64,000 nucleotides of DNA. Origin: Limonium bicolor. Lineage: Eukaryota; Streptophyta; Magnoliopsida; Caryophyllales; Plumbaginaceae. The stretch spans positions 124,311,503 to 124,375,502 of the forward strand of contig CM041783.1 in NCBI GenBank assembly GCA_023374045.1, read 5' to 3'. The number at the start of each line of letters is the position of its first letter. Position 1 is the stretch's first letter. Positions 1 to 11,314 of the stretch are shown in pieces. A program made the position numbers and the translations under genes. The notes beneath the pieces were generated by a model. It ran no database searches, was not told the DNA's origin, and saw only the letters and a list, made by a program, of their open reading frames with translations.

Positions 1-1034
1 AGAACTCACTATCCATCATTGCATTGTGCATAGCTAATGCCGCGAATACAACCGGAATAATGGGGAAATAAGAGATTAATCCTAAACCTTAGGTCTTGAT
101 GCCCTCTTTTGAGAACAACAAACTTAAAGATTACCAAAATCCTAATCTATCCTATTCTTGCTCTTGTAAGCCTCAAATAGGACTTAGAAAATAAGAGAAT
201 GAATAGCTAATTCATTCTACTTGGCATGAAGACTAGAACTCGGGTTAAGAAACTTGAAAATTCCATAAATGATCATAAGAGTTTTACAAGGAAATCTTCC
301 ATAACCAAAAACCTAACAAAGAATTCTACATCACCATCCACACATCTACAAGAAGAGAATACAAAGGGGGAGAAGGAGATGTTCATAGCCTTAACCCAAA
401 AAGGTCTTATTCTTCTCTTGCGTGGATGGATCTGTAGACTTCTTTGGACACCAAAACAATGGAGTGGGCGGAAATATAGAAGTGAATGGCGTGGATTTGG
501 TATGTTGAAGTGTAACAAATGATGTAGACTCTCGGCCTATTTATAGGGCTTCAATATGTCTGTTGTCGGGCGTCGTGCCGGATCATTAGTAGCCGGCACA
601 TGTGGAAAATGTGCCCAACTGTTTACGGTCAAAACCGCCAATTCCGCATGAAATAGTGTATATGTCAAGTAAGATATACCCGGCATCATACCCGACACTA
701 GACAAATCACCAACGATCAATAACTGCCATCGTTTGGTCAACTGTGGTGACTCTTTGCTTATGCCGGATGAGGTCTACCCGCCATCGTATCCAGCAAAGC
801 CTCTTTTCTGATCTATGCTCGTGCCGTGCAGGATTAATCCGACATTGAGTCCGGCATCACTTGAACTTTTTCCTAGAAAATCATTCCTTTCACCGAAAAA
901 ACATATAAAAACTTAAGACTGAACTAATAACAACTTTAATACATAATATAACATAAATAACATATATATACCTTATTTAAATAAATATAATACTAAATCT
1001 AGCACATAAAATATGATAAGTCTGTGGCTTATCA
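1..1034 (-). mobile_element. Partial LTR of family A (Athila/Tat-type Ty3/Gypsy), inverted
   Basis: Read on the minus strand this begins TGATAAGCC at 1034 and runs off the left edge. It matches the solo LTR at 13681-15182: same terminal TGATAAG...CTTATCA block, the same region rich in TGCCGG/CCGGCA motifs (about 560-860) and the same TATA box followed by a leader ending near a lysine-rich-looking spurious frame. No PPT-like purine tract flanks position 1034, so it is either a 5' LTR of an element extending left or a solo LTR. Family assignment rests on the U5 of the other copy. No gene is contained in it. Confidence 0.75.
536..546 (-). promoter_or_regulatory. TATA box of the inverted family A LTR
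   Basis: On the minus strand the sequence reads CCTATAAATAGG-like, in the same position relative to the GC-rich motif array as the TATA box at 14162 in the solo LTR. It presumably fixes the U3/R boundary of this LTR. Conservation between two diverged copies is the main support. Confidence 0.5.
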
Positions 1035-1597
1035 CTTTGTTGTATGAGTCGGTATGAAACCGATGTCTATGAGATATGATGAGATATGAGTCGGTGTGAA
1101 ACCGATGTAGAACTTAGTGGGAATGGAATTTCCTAGGTAGCTGATTCGAGATAAATGAGGATGATTGATGGACCGAGTTCCATCCTTTGGAGATGTATTG
1201 TTTTGTTTTTTATGACTAGATGATTAAAAGATAGATAATGGTAAATGATTGAGTTATTTGATTGTGTGAAGTTGAAGTGGGAAGTTGAACTTGATTTACT
1301 AGTGATCAAGGGAGACGGAACACAAATTAGGGCGGAAGGATAGTTCATCAGTGATGTTGATTACATCAGGGTTGAATGATTCTTGAAGCTCCCTGTAAGT
1401 GGTCACAAGTAATCCTACTAGGATAAATGCACTGAGCATGAATTGGGTTTAGTGTGGAATTGTATTGCTAGGTATGTTTTTGTTGTACTGGTATGTACAC
1501 ACGGTTGCTAATTGTATGGATAACTGATTTGGTGTTGTACCGGTATGTACACACTGGCTGGACTGACCTTGAGCCTATAGGGTTATAGAGATAATGA
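1035..1597. other. Unassigned spacer between LTR and CACTA element
   Basis: No gene-like frame. It contains two imperfect direct repeats: GAGTCGGT(A/G)TGAAACCGATGT around 1046 and 1089, and GG(T)ATGTACACAC around 1490 and 1540. It does not match the Copia sequence found on the other side of the CACTA element. Confidence 0.4.
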
Positions 1598-1627
1598 CAC
1601 TAGTAGGAAAACAGCCTATTTCTGCGG
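1598..1627 (+). repeat. Left terminal inverted repeat of CACTA
   Basis: Starts CACTAGTA and continues with an A-rich stretch and TATTTCTGCG, alignable with small gaps to the inverted right end at 11284-11314. Confidence 0.8.
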
Positions 1628-1640
1628 TTGTAAAGGGCCT

Positions 1641-1667
1641 ATTTCTGCGGTTTACAACCGCAGAAAT
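1641..1667. repeat. Subterminal hairpin, variant stem
   Basis: A 12-bp perfect stem ATTTCTGCGGTT with a 3-base loop. The stem is a CTGCGG variant of the CGGCGG stems that follow at 1695-1960. Confidence 0.75.
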
Positions 1668-1694
1668 GAGCACCGCAGACATAGGTATTTTACC

Positions 1695-1960
1695 CTATTT
1701 CGGCGGTTTCTACTAAAGAACCGCCGAAATAGACCAGCTCCATTTGACCGTCTTCGTTTGACCTGGCCACCTATTTTGGCGGTTCCTACTAAAGAACCGC
1801 CAAAATAGACCAGCTCCATTTGACCGTCTTCGTTTGACCTGGCCACCTATTCGGCGGTTCTTTAGTAGGCAACCGCCGAAATAGGTGGCCAGGTCAAACG
1901 AAGACGGTCAAATGGAGCTGGTCTATTTCGGCGGTTCTTTAGTAGGAACCGCCGAAATAG
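1695..1960. repeat. Subterminal hairpin/spacer array in exact 38-bp register
   Basis: Seven consecutive 38-bp blocks: hairpins at 1695-1732, 1771-1808, 1847-1884 and 1923-1960, each CTATTTCGGCGGTT-loop-complement, alternating with spacers at 1733-1770, 1809-1846 and 1885-1922. The first two spacers are identical direct copies; the third is their exact reverse complement. As a result 1771-1960 is a 190-bp near-perfect palindrome centred between 1865 and 1866. In CACTA elements such subterminal repeats are bound by the TNPA-type protein; that role here is inferred. Confidence 0.9.
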
Positions 1961-2296
1961 ACAGTCTTTTTTTTTGTTTTTTTTCTTTCCAGCTTATTAT
2001 TGCACCCAAATACACCACAAAATTAAGCAAACCTGTAAATGCATTGTATAATGCTGCCACCACAGTGGGGCGCCTCGGTAGCATACTATAAACCCATAAA
2101 GCGGCCATAATCATCGGCACGCATCAATAAATGCAAAAACGCAAGAAAATTCATAACAAAAAAAGGATTAGTTGTACACTTCACCACATGCACTCTCCAC
2201 ACCACACTCCATTACAATATACAATTCACTACGTTTCAATCTAATGAATACATATAATAACACAAGTAACGTTCAACGCAAACAACTTAAGAGGAA
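1961..2296 (-). other. 3' flank of CACTA genes
   Basis: AT-rich sequence with no coding signal, lying between the stop codon of the Ulp1-containing region (2297-2299) and the terminal hairpin array. Probably transcript 3' UTR and polyadenylation region. No clear signal could be singled out. Confidence 0.4.
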
Positions 2297-5200
2297 TCAA
2301 CTAAGTACGTCGATGGAGATAAATTCTGCCCATTCCTCGAGGATTTCAGATATGTGCCTATTTTCATAACTTCCAATGCCCACGATTTCTTCGAAAGCCT
2401 TGAACAAACAAAATGAATAGTTAGTGAGACACTACACAAAGAATGACAAAGAATAAAAATACATATAAACCAAGACTTTCAAAGATAGTTTAATACCATG
2501 TCCAATGATTTTTCTGGCAAAAACTTGGATGATGCTACTAAGTCATGCATAAACCTCATAACATAGTAACCGCATTCTGATCCACCAGGCTGTACTGGAC
2601 ACTATACATTCACACATTACGTTATCAGTCATACTTGCAGGTCTACTATTAACATGTTAACTATTTGCACAAAATAAGTAAAACTACCTTCACTGTAGTC
2701 CAAGGGATGTTCTTCGGTGTCTTTTGCAATGCACGCAGTGCAGCTTGGAAGCCACTATACAAAATAAATATTTTAAATGTAATACACAATTTAATCAAAT
2801 TTAACGAAACAATTTATTAAGTTATGACAATTGTAGTATAATTTAAATAGCTCACCTCTTTAGAGCCGCTGCTATCGCTGGCTTCTTGGCACTCGTACCA
2901 AGTGAGTCGAACTGTAAGACTCTCGGGTATTTCATGACCAAAACCAACAACGACCAATGACGACTGCTCACGTGATGAATAAAATTGAAATCATAACACG
3001 GATAACATAACTTATAAATAAAACGTAATAAGATATGGAAGTATGACTTACCCTTGATAATATGGTAGCATAATGTATGACTTGTCTGCACATTCATATA
3101 TTGCGTTCGTCACGTACCGCAAAAGACTTTCAGGATCCATTAACATAGTCACTTCACTGCAAGTATCAGGGCATAGGAATCCGAAGCTGTCAGTCTGATG
3201 ATCTCGTATCGCCTTGGAATGCACATGCCTGCACCATAAAGACAACAACATCAGTGAACGGCGTTAAAGTACAAAAATAATTCAAGTATTTCATTAATAT
3301 AGGAAAAGGTATGAGATCGCTCACATGCTAGCTGACTTCAGAATCGACACATTTAACCAGTCTCTCTTGAATACATCAACGAAGTCGGACATATATATAT
3401 CGAACGTATGCGTCCGTCCTTCGGGTTCGTGATGGTGAAAAGACCCTGGCTATCCTCCACTTGGATCCTATCACTCTGAGGTGACGTCATCAACAAGGAC
3501 GAGTGCAGAAGTCTCATGTTCTGTGACAACCCCTCCAATATGTTCTTCTCTACTAAAGCAGGTCTCATCATGAAGTTGGAGGATGCCCCCGTGAGAGCTG
3601 GTGTGGCAACACTTTTTCCTTTTCCTTTAGAAGTTTTTTTCGACTTGACATTTTCCTAATTTGTTGATTAATTAAGTTTAAGTGACTCACTCTAAACCAT
3701 ATACTAATTGAAACATCGGATAATTATAATTTTAGAGTAAGCGTTAATTGTGTTTACCTGGCCCGAGATTTTGACCCATGTACCCGGCCATTGGATTGTA
3801 GCTGTTTGAACAGAGCGAAGTATGTTTCTCTGTCCCAGAGGTACCGGTATAGCAACATCAGCATACTCTGTCACATAATCATCTACAAGCACCCGGACAT
3901 ACCCCTGCCGTAGTGGTTCACCGCCGACGGTGTCTGTACCAGATGAGGGAAACAATTTACCCCACGCCACCATAATATCCGCACCTCCCATCGGTATGAA
4001 CAGCGTGCATAAACAGGGTTCCTGAACATTAAGTAAAGAAGGGTTAAACGAACACAATCGAAGTAAATAGATGATAATAAATAATTTATTTTCTAAGTTA
4101 ATGTGACTAAACCTTAATAGATGCATGTGGATATGGATCTATCGACTGCACACTACTCTGCCGTACTGGTGTGCCCTCCTCCCTATCAGCTGATGGTGCA
4201 TGGGCTGGTCTAGTCACCTCCTGACTACTGCACATCTGTGAGCGTATTTTTGTCATCTCCTCTGCAACCAAATGCTGAACATTCTGCATAAGCCTCTGCT
4301 CCATCTCAGCAGTAACCTTCAAATGTTCCTCATAGCTGATCATCCTTCCTTGTGAGCCTTTCCTAGACCCCGGATTACCAAAAGCTTGGCGGATACCAAC
4401 TTGTCCACCAAAACCAATAGCGCGACCAGGATGATCCACCTTTCCAAGAGCACGAGAAAGGGGATCATATTGTCTGTTCGGAGCCCAAGAACCCTCAGTA
4501 ACTTGAGAGTTTAACTCTTCCTATAAAACACAAAATTAACAAAATTCATTAATATACAGGTACACAAACAAATATTAAACTTATGAACCGAAATTAGATA
4601 CCATTTGATTTATAATCTCTCTCGTGGCATCATCGTACTGAGGATTTTCCGGCGTCGAGTTTTTTGGCACTCGACTCAACTCCCACACCTTCATCCTTCT
4701 GTCGCTAGGAGCCACATCCTGTGGAAGCAAGCCCTTTTGCTCCCACTCTGGTACGCGTTCGGCAATGCTTTTACCACCTAAGTGATGTGGGTATAGATTT
4801 TTCTTCGCATTTGCCTGCTGTTTTGCACGAACCGCCTACAAATACATATGTAACGTGTAAGATACAAATAAGCAAATAAAACAGCCAAAATGTATAAAAG
4901 ACAGCGTTGAATATTAGCTCTACCTGGTACTCTGGCGTGTGACGATACTCCACAAACCGGGTCCACTGCTCCTCAGTGATGCCCTCGTACGCCTCCCAGG
5001 GTGGCAGTTCATCGCCTCTTTCTGCATCATCCGATTCAGGGTCTTGATACGCAGCACCATGAATGTACTTGTCAGAGAGGCCTTCCTATGGTCGCGGAAC
5101 TGTCGCCCCATTTTTTTCAGTATATCCTCCTTAAGAGAAGGATCAATGCAGAAACGACTCTACATAAACAATTATTAGTCATTTAGTAACACAAGTAACG

Positions 5201-5634
5201 AGAAACTCTAAAATTATATAACATATTATAAAAAAAAAACACACCTGAAGAATCCCAAACATAGTGTCCTTCAATGATTGTGGCACTTGCTTCCAATTGT
5301 GATTTATGTCGCAGTAAGTCTTGACCAGGTGGCCAGCATATGCAGTATAATCATGCTTCCAATTACCGTATGGCTGGTTGAACTCATTGAACTGCAAAGG
5401 CTTCGTGGGGGGGCCTTTAATTGCCTTCAGTGCACGGGTGGCACCTCTCTTCTTCACCTTCTGTCCGGAGGAGGAGGAAGCTGGTGGCTCTGTCACCATG
5501 CTGTGATGGACAAGCCTCATCCTCCGGTGGGTGAGTTCTCTTCCCCTTCTTTCCTCCTCGTGTGACCCGTTTTGCTGGTCTCTGCTGATGAGGATCAGCT
5601 TCTTCAATGGGCTGGTCCATAGGGTGATCAGCCA
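2297..5634 (-). CDS. CACTA second coding region: Transposase_24-like, DUF8039-like and Ulp1/C48 protease
   Basis: Read right to left in several exons. 5634-5240 carries a basic stretch followed by a Transposase_24-type segment (KKRGATRALKAIKG, then FNEFNQPYG and WKQVPQSLKD). 4439-3780 is a charged, coiled region and a DUF8039-like segment (VRVLVDDYVTEYADVAIPVP). 3251-2297 is a C48 cysteine protease. Catalytic residues are visible: His in SSRHWSLLVL, Asp in LQFDSLG, then VQPGGSECGYYVM with the Gln and the Cys codon at 2572-2574, the last in a short exon. The final exon ends EEWAEFISIDVLS and stop at 2297-2299. Ulp1-type domains normally cleave SUMO-like conjugates; their role in CACTA biology is unknown. 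A frame break lies near 5520. Exon limits are inferred from GT/AG positions and protein similarity. Confidence 0.75.
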
Positions 5635-5730
5635 CTGCAGTAAAGATAAGTTAGTCAAATTAATTGAATGAATTTATAATGTAATGACAAATGTTGAACA
5701 AGTCAAGAAAAATAGTTAACATAACATTAC
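5635..5730 (-). other. Predicted 96-bp intron joining transposase to second coding region
   Basis: On the minus strand a GTAATG donor at 5730 and a TTTACTGCAG acceptor ending at 5635 flank 96 AT-rich bases. Splicing leaves phase 1 on both sides, so the DUF4216 exon (ending S-I-Y) reads on in frame into A-D-H-P-M-D of the next exon. Confidence 0.5.
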
Positions 5731-8700
5731 CATAAATACTTCTATGTTTTGGTGTTATCACCCAAAAACCCTCGTCATGGTCTGATCGTGCATAAATCAA
5801 GTCGTTTTGAGTATCAACATTTAAATCCCGCAACCCCGTAGGAAACAGTTGTTCCTTCAATCGTCTCATTCTCATCATCATCATCCTCATTTTCATTTTC
5901 AATCTGAACTGGTCTTCTACCTGGAAGAACAACAGACCATCTGAAGTCTTTTGGATCCTGAACATACCACACTTGGTCACAATCTTTTCCCATAACAAAC
6001 TGATCATCCTTAAAACTGGCACGTGTGAGATCAACCAAGGTAAGACCTCCATCGTTTTGGATTCCACGTCGGTTGTCCACCCATTTGCAACGGAACACTA
6101 AAACGAATCAATATGGTAGTCTAGCTCCCAAATGTCCTCGATAACACCGTAATACCAACTGGAGCTCCTCACTGGTTGAGACTGGTTACCGATGTGGTAC
6201 TCATTGAATGCCGCTTCTATTTTTACTCCACTGTTCTGGTTTATTGATTTAGCATCTTGGCGTGCAGTGTAATAAGTATACCCACTAATGTCATATCCCT
6301 CAAATGATACAACATTAGGTTCAGGTCCTATTGCCAAAAATCTGATTTCCTCATTGAGAACTTCTGAATTTGATGACGCTTTTTCAAAGACATAATATTT
6401 GAACCATTGGACAAACAGTCGGTTTTGTTCTTTCGTAAGCCAAAGATGGTTTCTGGTAGGATTTTGTTGTCTCAACTCATTCATATGAGTATCAAAGAAG
6501 GGTTCAACAGCCTCAAGGTGTTGTAACACAAACAGATGTGCTTGATGAATCAGTTGACTTGGTACTTGCACAATCTTTCTTCCAATGACACCTTTGCCTT
6601 TATATCTACCGTAGTGTCTTGGTTTTGGGATACCGATTGATTCTGCTTCATTCAGATAATCAGTCACAAATTCTGTGACTTCCTCAGTCACCGTTGCTTC
6701 AATTATGCTCCCTTCTGGTCGATATCTATTCCTCATTCTACCCTTTAGAATACCCATGTATCGTTCAAAAGGGTACATGTAGCGTAAGTAGACCGGACCA
6801 CAAATTGGATCTCTTGAACAATGTGGACTAGCAAGTGCACCATTATGTCAAAGAATGATGGTGGGAAATACATCTCTAATTGACATAATGTTACCACTAT
6901 TTCACGTTGTAGATCATCGAGAGAGTTTACATCAATTACCTTGCAGCAGACAGCATTGAAGAAGAAACACAATCTGGTTAACGCATTTCTGACATCATTT
7001 GGCAATATCCCACGGATGGCTACTGGCAGAAGATGTAACATCAATACATGATAATCGTGAGATTTCATGCCTAACAGTTTCAAATCCTTCATTGATACAA
7101 TATTCTTCCAGTTTGAAGAATAGCCAGATGGTACTTTTACCGAGTGTAGACATTTACAGAAGCTGATCTTCTCATTCTTTGAAAGTGTGTAGCATGCAGG
7201 AGGTAGGTATATTCGTCTCTCATTCTCCTGTGGGTGTAACTCCTTCCTTATACCCATGGCTTGCATGTCTTTTCTCACTTTCAATCCGTCTTTCGTTTTG
7301 CCGGGTATGTTGAGCAAAGTCCCACTCACTGCCTCACCAACATTCTTTACGATGTGCATGAAATCCAAACAGTGTCTGACAGGCAGGTGACGCCAATACG
7401 GTAAATCCCAGAAGATAGAGCATTTTTTCCAAATGTTCTTTGCCGGTTTCGATGTGTTTCCAAAGACGTTCACAATGTCCTTAACCTTTGCATACACTTC
7501 CTCAGAGGTCAAAGGTAGACGGGCCACTCGAGTCTCGGCCTCACCATTGAACAGTTTCTTCTTCTTACGATAAGGGTGATCTTCAGGTAGAAAACGTCGA
7601 TGACACATGTAAACATTCTTACCACAATTTTGTAAACGGTCCGAACATGTGTCATCCTCGCACACCGGACATGCAAATGTTCCTTTCACAGTGTATCCAG
7701 ACAAGTTCCCGTATGCAGGGAAATCGTTGACCGTACAGAACAACAACGCCTTGAGCGTGAAATTTTCCCTTGCATAAGCATCATACACAACGGTTCCCTC
7801 ATTCCACAGCAACTTCAAATCATCAATCAATGGGGCGAGGTATACATCAATATTATTACCTGGCTGCTTGGGGCCAGATATCAAAAGAGATAACATTATG
7901 TACCTGCGTTTCATACACAACCACGAAGGCAAATTGTAGATCACTAGTAAAACGGGCCAAGTACTGTGTTGACTGCTTAATGTGCCGTACGGGTTCATCC
8001 CGTCAGTACATAGCCCAAGCCTCAAATTCCTATCTTCACCTCCAAAATGTTCTTTGAACCGTCTATTGATGTTTCTCCACTGAGGTCCATCTGCTGGATG
8101 TCTTAATTTCTCATCACTCTTTCTACCCTCTGCGTGCCATCGTAAATTCTTTGCATCTTTTGGATTCGCAAACAATCGTTTGAATCTGGGTATAATCGGC
8201 AAATACCACAGTAATTTAGCTGGAGGGCTTTTTTTTTGAACGGAGGAGTACTCACCATCTTTATGCTTATACCGGGACAGCTGACATTTCGGGCAAGTGT
8301 CCAGATGTGCGTATTCACCTCTGTACAACACACAGTTGTTTGGACACGCGTGAATTTTTTGTACTCTACTCCCATTGGACATACCCATTTCTTTGCTCAT
8401 AGGTGGTGGTAGGGAGACCATTCTCATCCGGTAGCATATCATGAATCAGCTCGAGGAATGCCGAGAAACCTTTGTCACTCAATCCATATCTTCCCTTCAG
8501 GTTGAACAAATTCAATATAGCCGTCAATTTCGTGTACTTAGTGCACGTAGGATAGTACAATGCCGTCTTGGATGCGTCCAACAACCTTTGATACTCATCT
8601 GTCGATCAACAAAATTATTCTCAACGTTATCAAGCATCTCCATTATTTGCTCATCATGATAAGTCGGTTCACTGTCATTGACTCCGGAAGCATTTGGGAT

Positions 8701-9041
8701 CGGTTCCGACTCGACAAAATCAAATGTGTGGTCTGTTCTCATCCTCTTCCCTTTCATTAATGTACGAGGACCCAACATTATGTTCAACACTTTCTCCATG
8801 AAAAATCCATCTCTTATAGTGTGGCATGAAACCGCGAGTCTTCAGATGGAATTCAATTTCCACAATGTTTGAAAATTTCCTTAAGACACCGCAGTCAACA
8901 CAAGGACAAGGTATTTTCTCCGCCTTTGTCATGTCCTTGTGCTGCCTGCCGCTTTGCAAACTCTTTCAAAACTCTTCAACATGTTGCGATAGTGATCCCC
9001 TCGCTCACCGTACATCCATCACGCTCCATACTTTATTTTGA
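5731..9041 (-). CDS. tnp2: CACTA transposase, tnp2 family
   Basis: Cut-and-paste transposase, expected to act in the nucleus on the terminal hairpins. Domains in order: transposase-associated domain (WMYGERGDHYRNML, then IPCPCVDCG and FHLKTRGFMPHYKRWIFHGE) at about 9041-8720; tnp2 catalytic domain at 8442-about 7200, with a Cys pair motif CPNNC...CPKC at residues 33-53 of that frame and the family hallmark LCTDGMNPYG; DUF4218 at about 7150-6600, with YPFERYMGILKG; and DUF4216 at about 6300-5750 (LFRCKWVDN-like, DQVWYVQDPKDFRW). Length and order match intact family members. Frame breaks are seen near 8935, 8540, 8400, 6760, 6098 and 5850; some may be introns, others single-base errors. The start is taken at the ATG near 9033 before the transposase-associated domain. 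It shares a transcription direction and probably a transcript with the Ulp1 region. Confidence 0.85.
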
Positions 9042-10789
9042 AATACAAAACGTTACGGTTAATGAAGCGTGACTGTATGCATATTAAATAAGCTAGCTAC
9101 TCTAACTCTAAGGTTTCAACCTAAATTATATACTAGCACCTATATTATCTGAATACATAATCTCAATGATCAAACAAAAAGCAAAGTTTAGTAGCTTACT
9201 TGTACACAGAGAAGGAACAGCAACGGTGATTCCCCCCTACAAACGCGTAACCACACAAAATGAGTAAATAAACAAATCAAACTAATACCAAATTTATTTA
9301 TCAAACCAAATTTCAATATTTTGTGGAAATACAAAGTATAAAAGATAAAAAGATAAGTTAGATTATATTACCGGTTCTTCCACTCCGCTGTCAATATACC
9401 GTGCAATGAACGGGGAAATCTTAAGCACTTCTCTATAGATAGAATATAAACTCATTAGTTTATGTATGTATGTAATTATTCGTAATTAGGATTGCAAAAA
9501 TATATATAATAAGCTAAAAAGATGAAGATGTAAGTTGAGTATATTACGGGTTCACAAATGAATTGTATTCATCCCCGTACGACTTCAATCGGGTGAGCCC
9601 ATTTAGTGATTTCCCCCTACAAAGGCATAACCACACAAAATGAGTAAAAAAACAAAAATAAAACACAAAAATAAAACTATAAAATTAATTAATCCACTCG
9701 AGAAAAATAAAACGCAAATAAAATTGAAACAAATTATTAAAACTTATCAAGTAAATATCCTAATTGAACTAAGAGAAAAGATAAATGAAGTACATACTAT
9801 TAAACCTACAGAATTAAATTTGAAAGCTAAAAAAAGAATTTTGTAACTTAATACTAAACCAATTCAAGTAATGACAAAATAAATAAAATAAACAAAGCGA
9901 ACCGCAAAATCAAAACAAAAAGCATAAAAACAAAAATACTAAAAGTCTAAACGAAAGCAAGCGTAATCCTAACTAATCAAATTTGACGTATAATTAAACA
10001 AAGTAAAAATAAAACTTAGCATGTAAACATATCCTAATTGAATTAAGAGAAAAGATAAACGAACTACATACTATTAACCTACATAATTAAATTTGAAACC
10101 TAAAAAAAAAAGAATTATGTAAACCTTAAGTCATCTATTTCTAGGACAATTTGACAGAGTTTCCCCTATAATTTTAGCATTGCCCACACACAATTTCAGC
10201 TCACCAACTCATTTCTAATATCCACCAACCTTAAGCACTAACATACATTAAAATTCTGCACAAACTCATCTATTTCCCCTTGGCTTCCAAGCCCTTTAAT
10301 CATCATTTTTTAACACTAAAACAACTCAATCTCTTCCTCATTATACAATAACACCACTAATACTCAAAGCAATGTTAGTTCCTCATATTCAAGCAATTAA
10401 AAACGAAAAGCAAACGCAAAATCAAAAACGAAAAACAAACAATCCGAACATCCACAAATAAAAAGTCTAAAACGAAAGCAAGTGTAATCCTCACTAATCA
10501 AATTTGATGTATAATTACACAAAGTAGAAATAAAACAAGAATAAAAAATTAATGAAAAATCAAAATAAAAAAAGGCACAACCACACAAAATGAGCAAAAA
10601 AACCACAATTATTCACTCAAAACTTTTGTCGAGCACCTTGTTGCACATATAATTTCACTTCTACAATACTACATATATACACAAATTTCATACACTCCAC
10701 TAATACAATCATATCCACATTCACATTCACCCATAATTTAAACAACAATCACAATAAATCCATAAATTAGGTCAAAATCGAAAATTTAC
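9042..10789 (-). other. AT-rich upstream/intron region of CACTA element
   Basis: No long frame. Two blocks recur: CCTACAAA(C/G)GC(G/A)TAACCACACAAAATGAG at about 9236 and 9613 (weaker at 10569), and a roughly 58-bp block starting GCAAG(C/T)GTAATCCT at about 9958 and 10476. Short stretches near 9546-9605 and 9370-9440 end in GT donors on the minus strand and could be small exons (GLTRLKSYGDEYNSF; LKISPFIARYIDSGVEEP), but I cannot assign a domain. It lies between the putative leader exon and the transposase start. Confidence 0.4.
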
Positions 10790-11010
10790 CTCGTTCTTCT
10801 CCCTCTGTTCGGATGAAGCTGCTGCTGCTGCTGTTAACACCGGATGAAGCGGACGACACCGATGACCGGCGCGCGGCACGGCGGCGAGCACGGCGGCAGC
10901 GGAAGGACCGGAATCGCTCCTCAATCGCCTCTGAAATCGCATGCAGCAGCAGCTCGACGAGGGAGGGAGAAAGGCCGTCGGGTGAAATGCGAGTGTCTGG
11001 GTAGGGGTTA
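10790..11010 (-). other. Putative non-coding 5' leader exon of CACTA transcript
   Basis: A sharply GC-rich 220-bp island with CTG/CGG trinucleotide runs in an otherwise AT-rich element. On the minus strand it ends AACGAG followed by a GTAAAT donor at 10789-10784. Position next to the right end, upstream of the transposase, fits a 5' untranslated exon with a large first intron. The plus-strand frame inside it is arginine- and serine-rich low complexity and is probably spurious. Confidence 0.4.
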
Positions 11011-11018
11011 TTAAAAGA

Positions 11019-11267
11019 CCTATTTTGGCGGTTGTAAGTTAAACCGCCGAAATAGGTGGCTGATATTTTGTTTAAAAAAAAATGGACCCTATTTCGGCGG
11101 TTCTTACATTAGAACCGCCGAAGTGGTGCTTTTTTTTTTAAAAAAAAATAAAACGGGGCTATTTCGGCGGTTGTAACGTAACAACCGCCGAAATAGGTCC
11201 GTTTTATTTTTAAAAAAATAAAAAGCACCTACTTCGGCGGTTCAAATGTAAGAACCGCCGAAATAGG
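11019..11267. repeat. Right subterminal hairpin array of CACTA
   Basis: Four hairpins at about 11019-11056, 11088-11124, 11159-11198 and 11228-11267, each with the stem CCTATTTCGGCGGTT (single-base variants) and a loop of roughly 6-10 bases. The spacers are poly-A/T rich, unlike the ordered 38-bp spacers of the left end. Same stem as at the left end, consistent with a common binding protein. Confidence 0.88.
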
Positions 11268-11283
11268 GTCCCTATTTCTGCTA

Positions 11284-11314
11284 GGGGCGTAGAAATACCA
11301 TTTTTGTACTAGTG
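11284..11314 (-). repeat. Right terminal inverted repeat of CACTA
   Basis: Read inversely this starts CACTAGTACAAAAATGG and TATTTCTACG, aligning with the left end at 1598-1627 with small gaps and substitutions. Confidence 0.8.

Larger units (their letters stand above)
1598..11314 (-). mobile_element. CACTA (En/Spm) DNA transposon, 9.7 kb
   Basis: The element begins CACTAGTAGGAAAACAG and ends, read inversely, CACTAGTACAAAAATGG, imperfect terminal inverted repeats of the CACTA class. Both ends carry subterminal hairpins with CGGCGGTT stems, the usual binding sites of a TNPA-type protein. The minus strand encodes a tnp2-family transposase followed by a Transposase_24/DUF8039/Ulp1 region, the normal gene set of plant CACTA elements. 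The three bases flanking each end (TGA at 1595-1597, ACA at 11315-11317) do not match, so a simple 3-bp target duplication is not seen. Coding parts carry several single-base frame breaks. Confidence 0.92.

Noticed and set aside
1652..2091. Two opposed frames both reading MARSNEDGQMELVYFGGS
   Set aside because: They exist because the 38-bp spacer/hairpin units are inverted copies; no coding function.
10813..11004. Plus-strand Arg/Ser-rich frame in the GC island
   Set aside because: Opposite strand to the CACTA genes, low complexity from CGG/CTG repeats; better explained as an untranslated exon on the minus strand.
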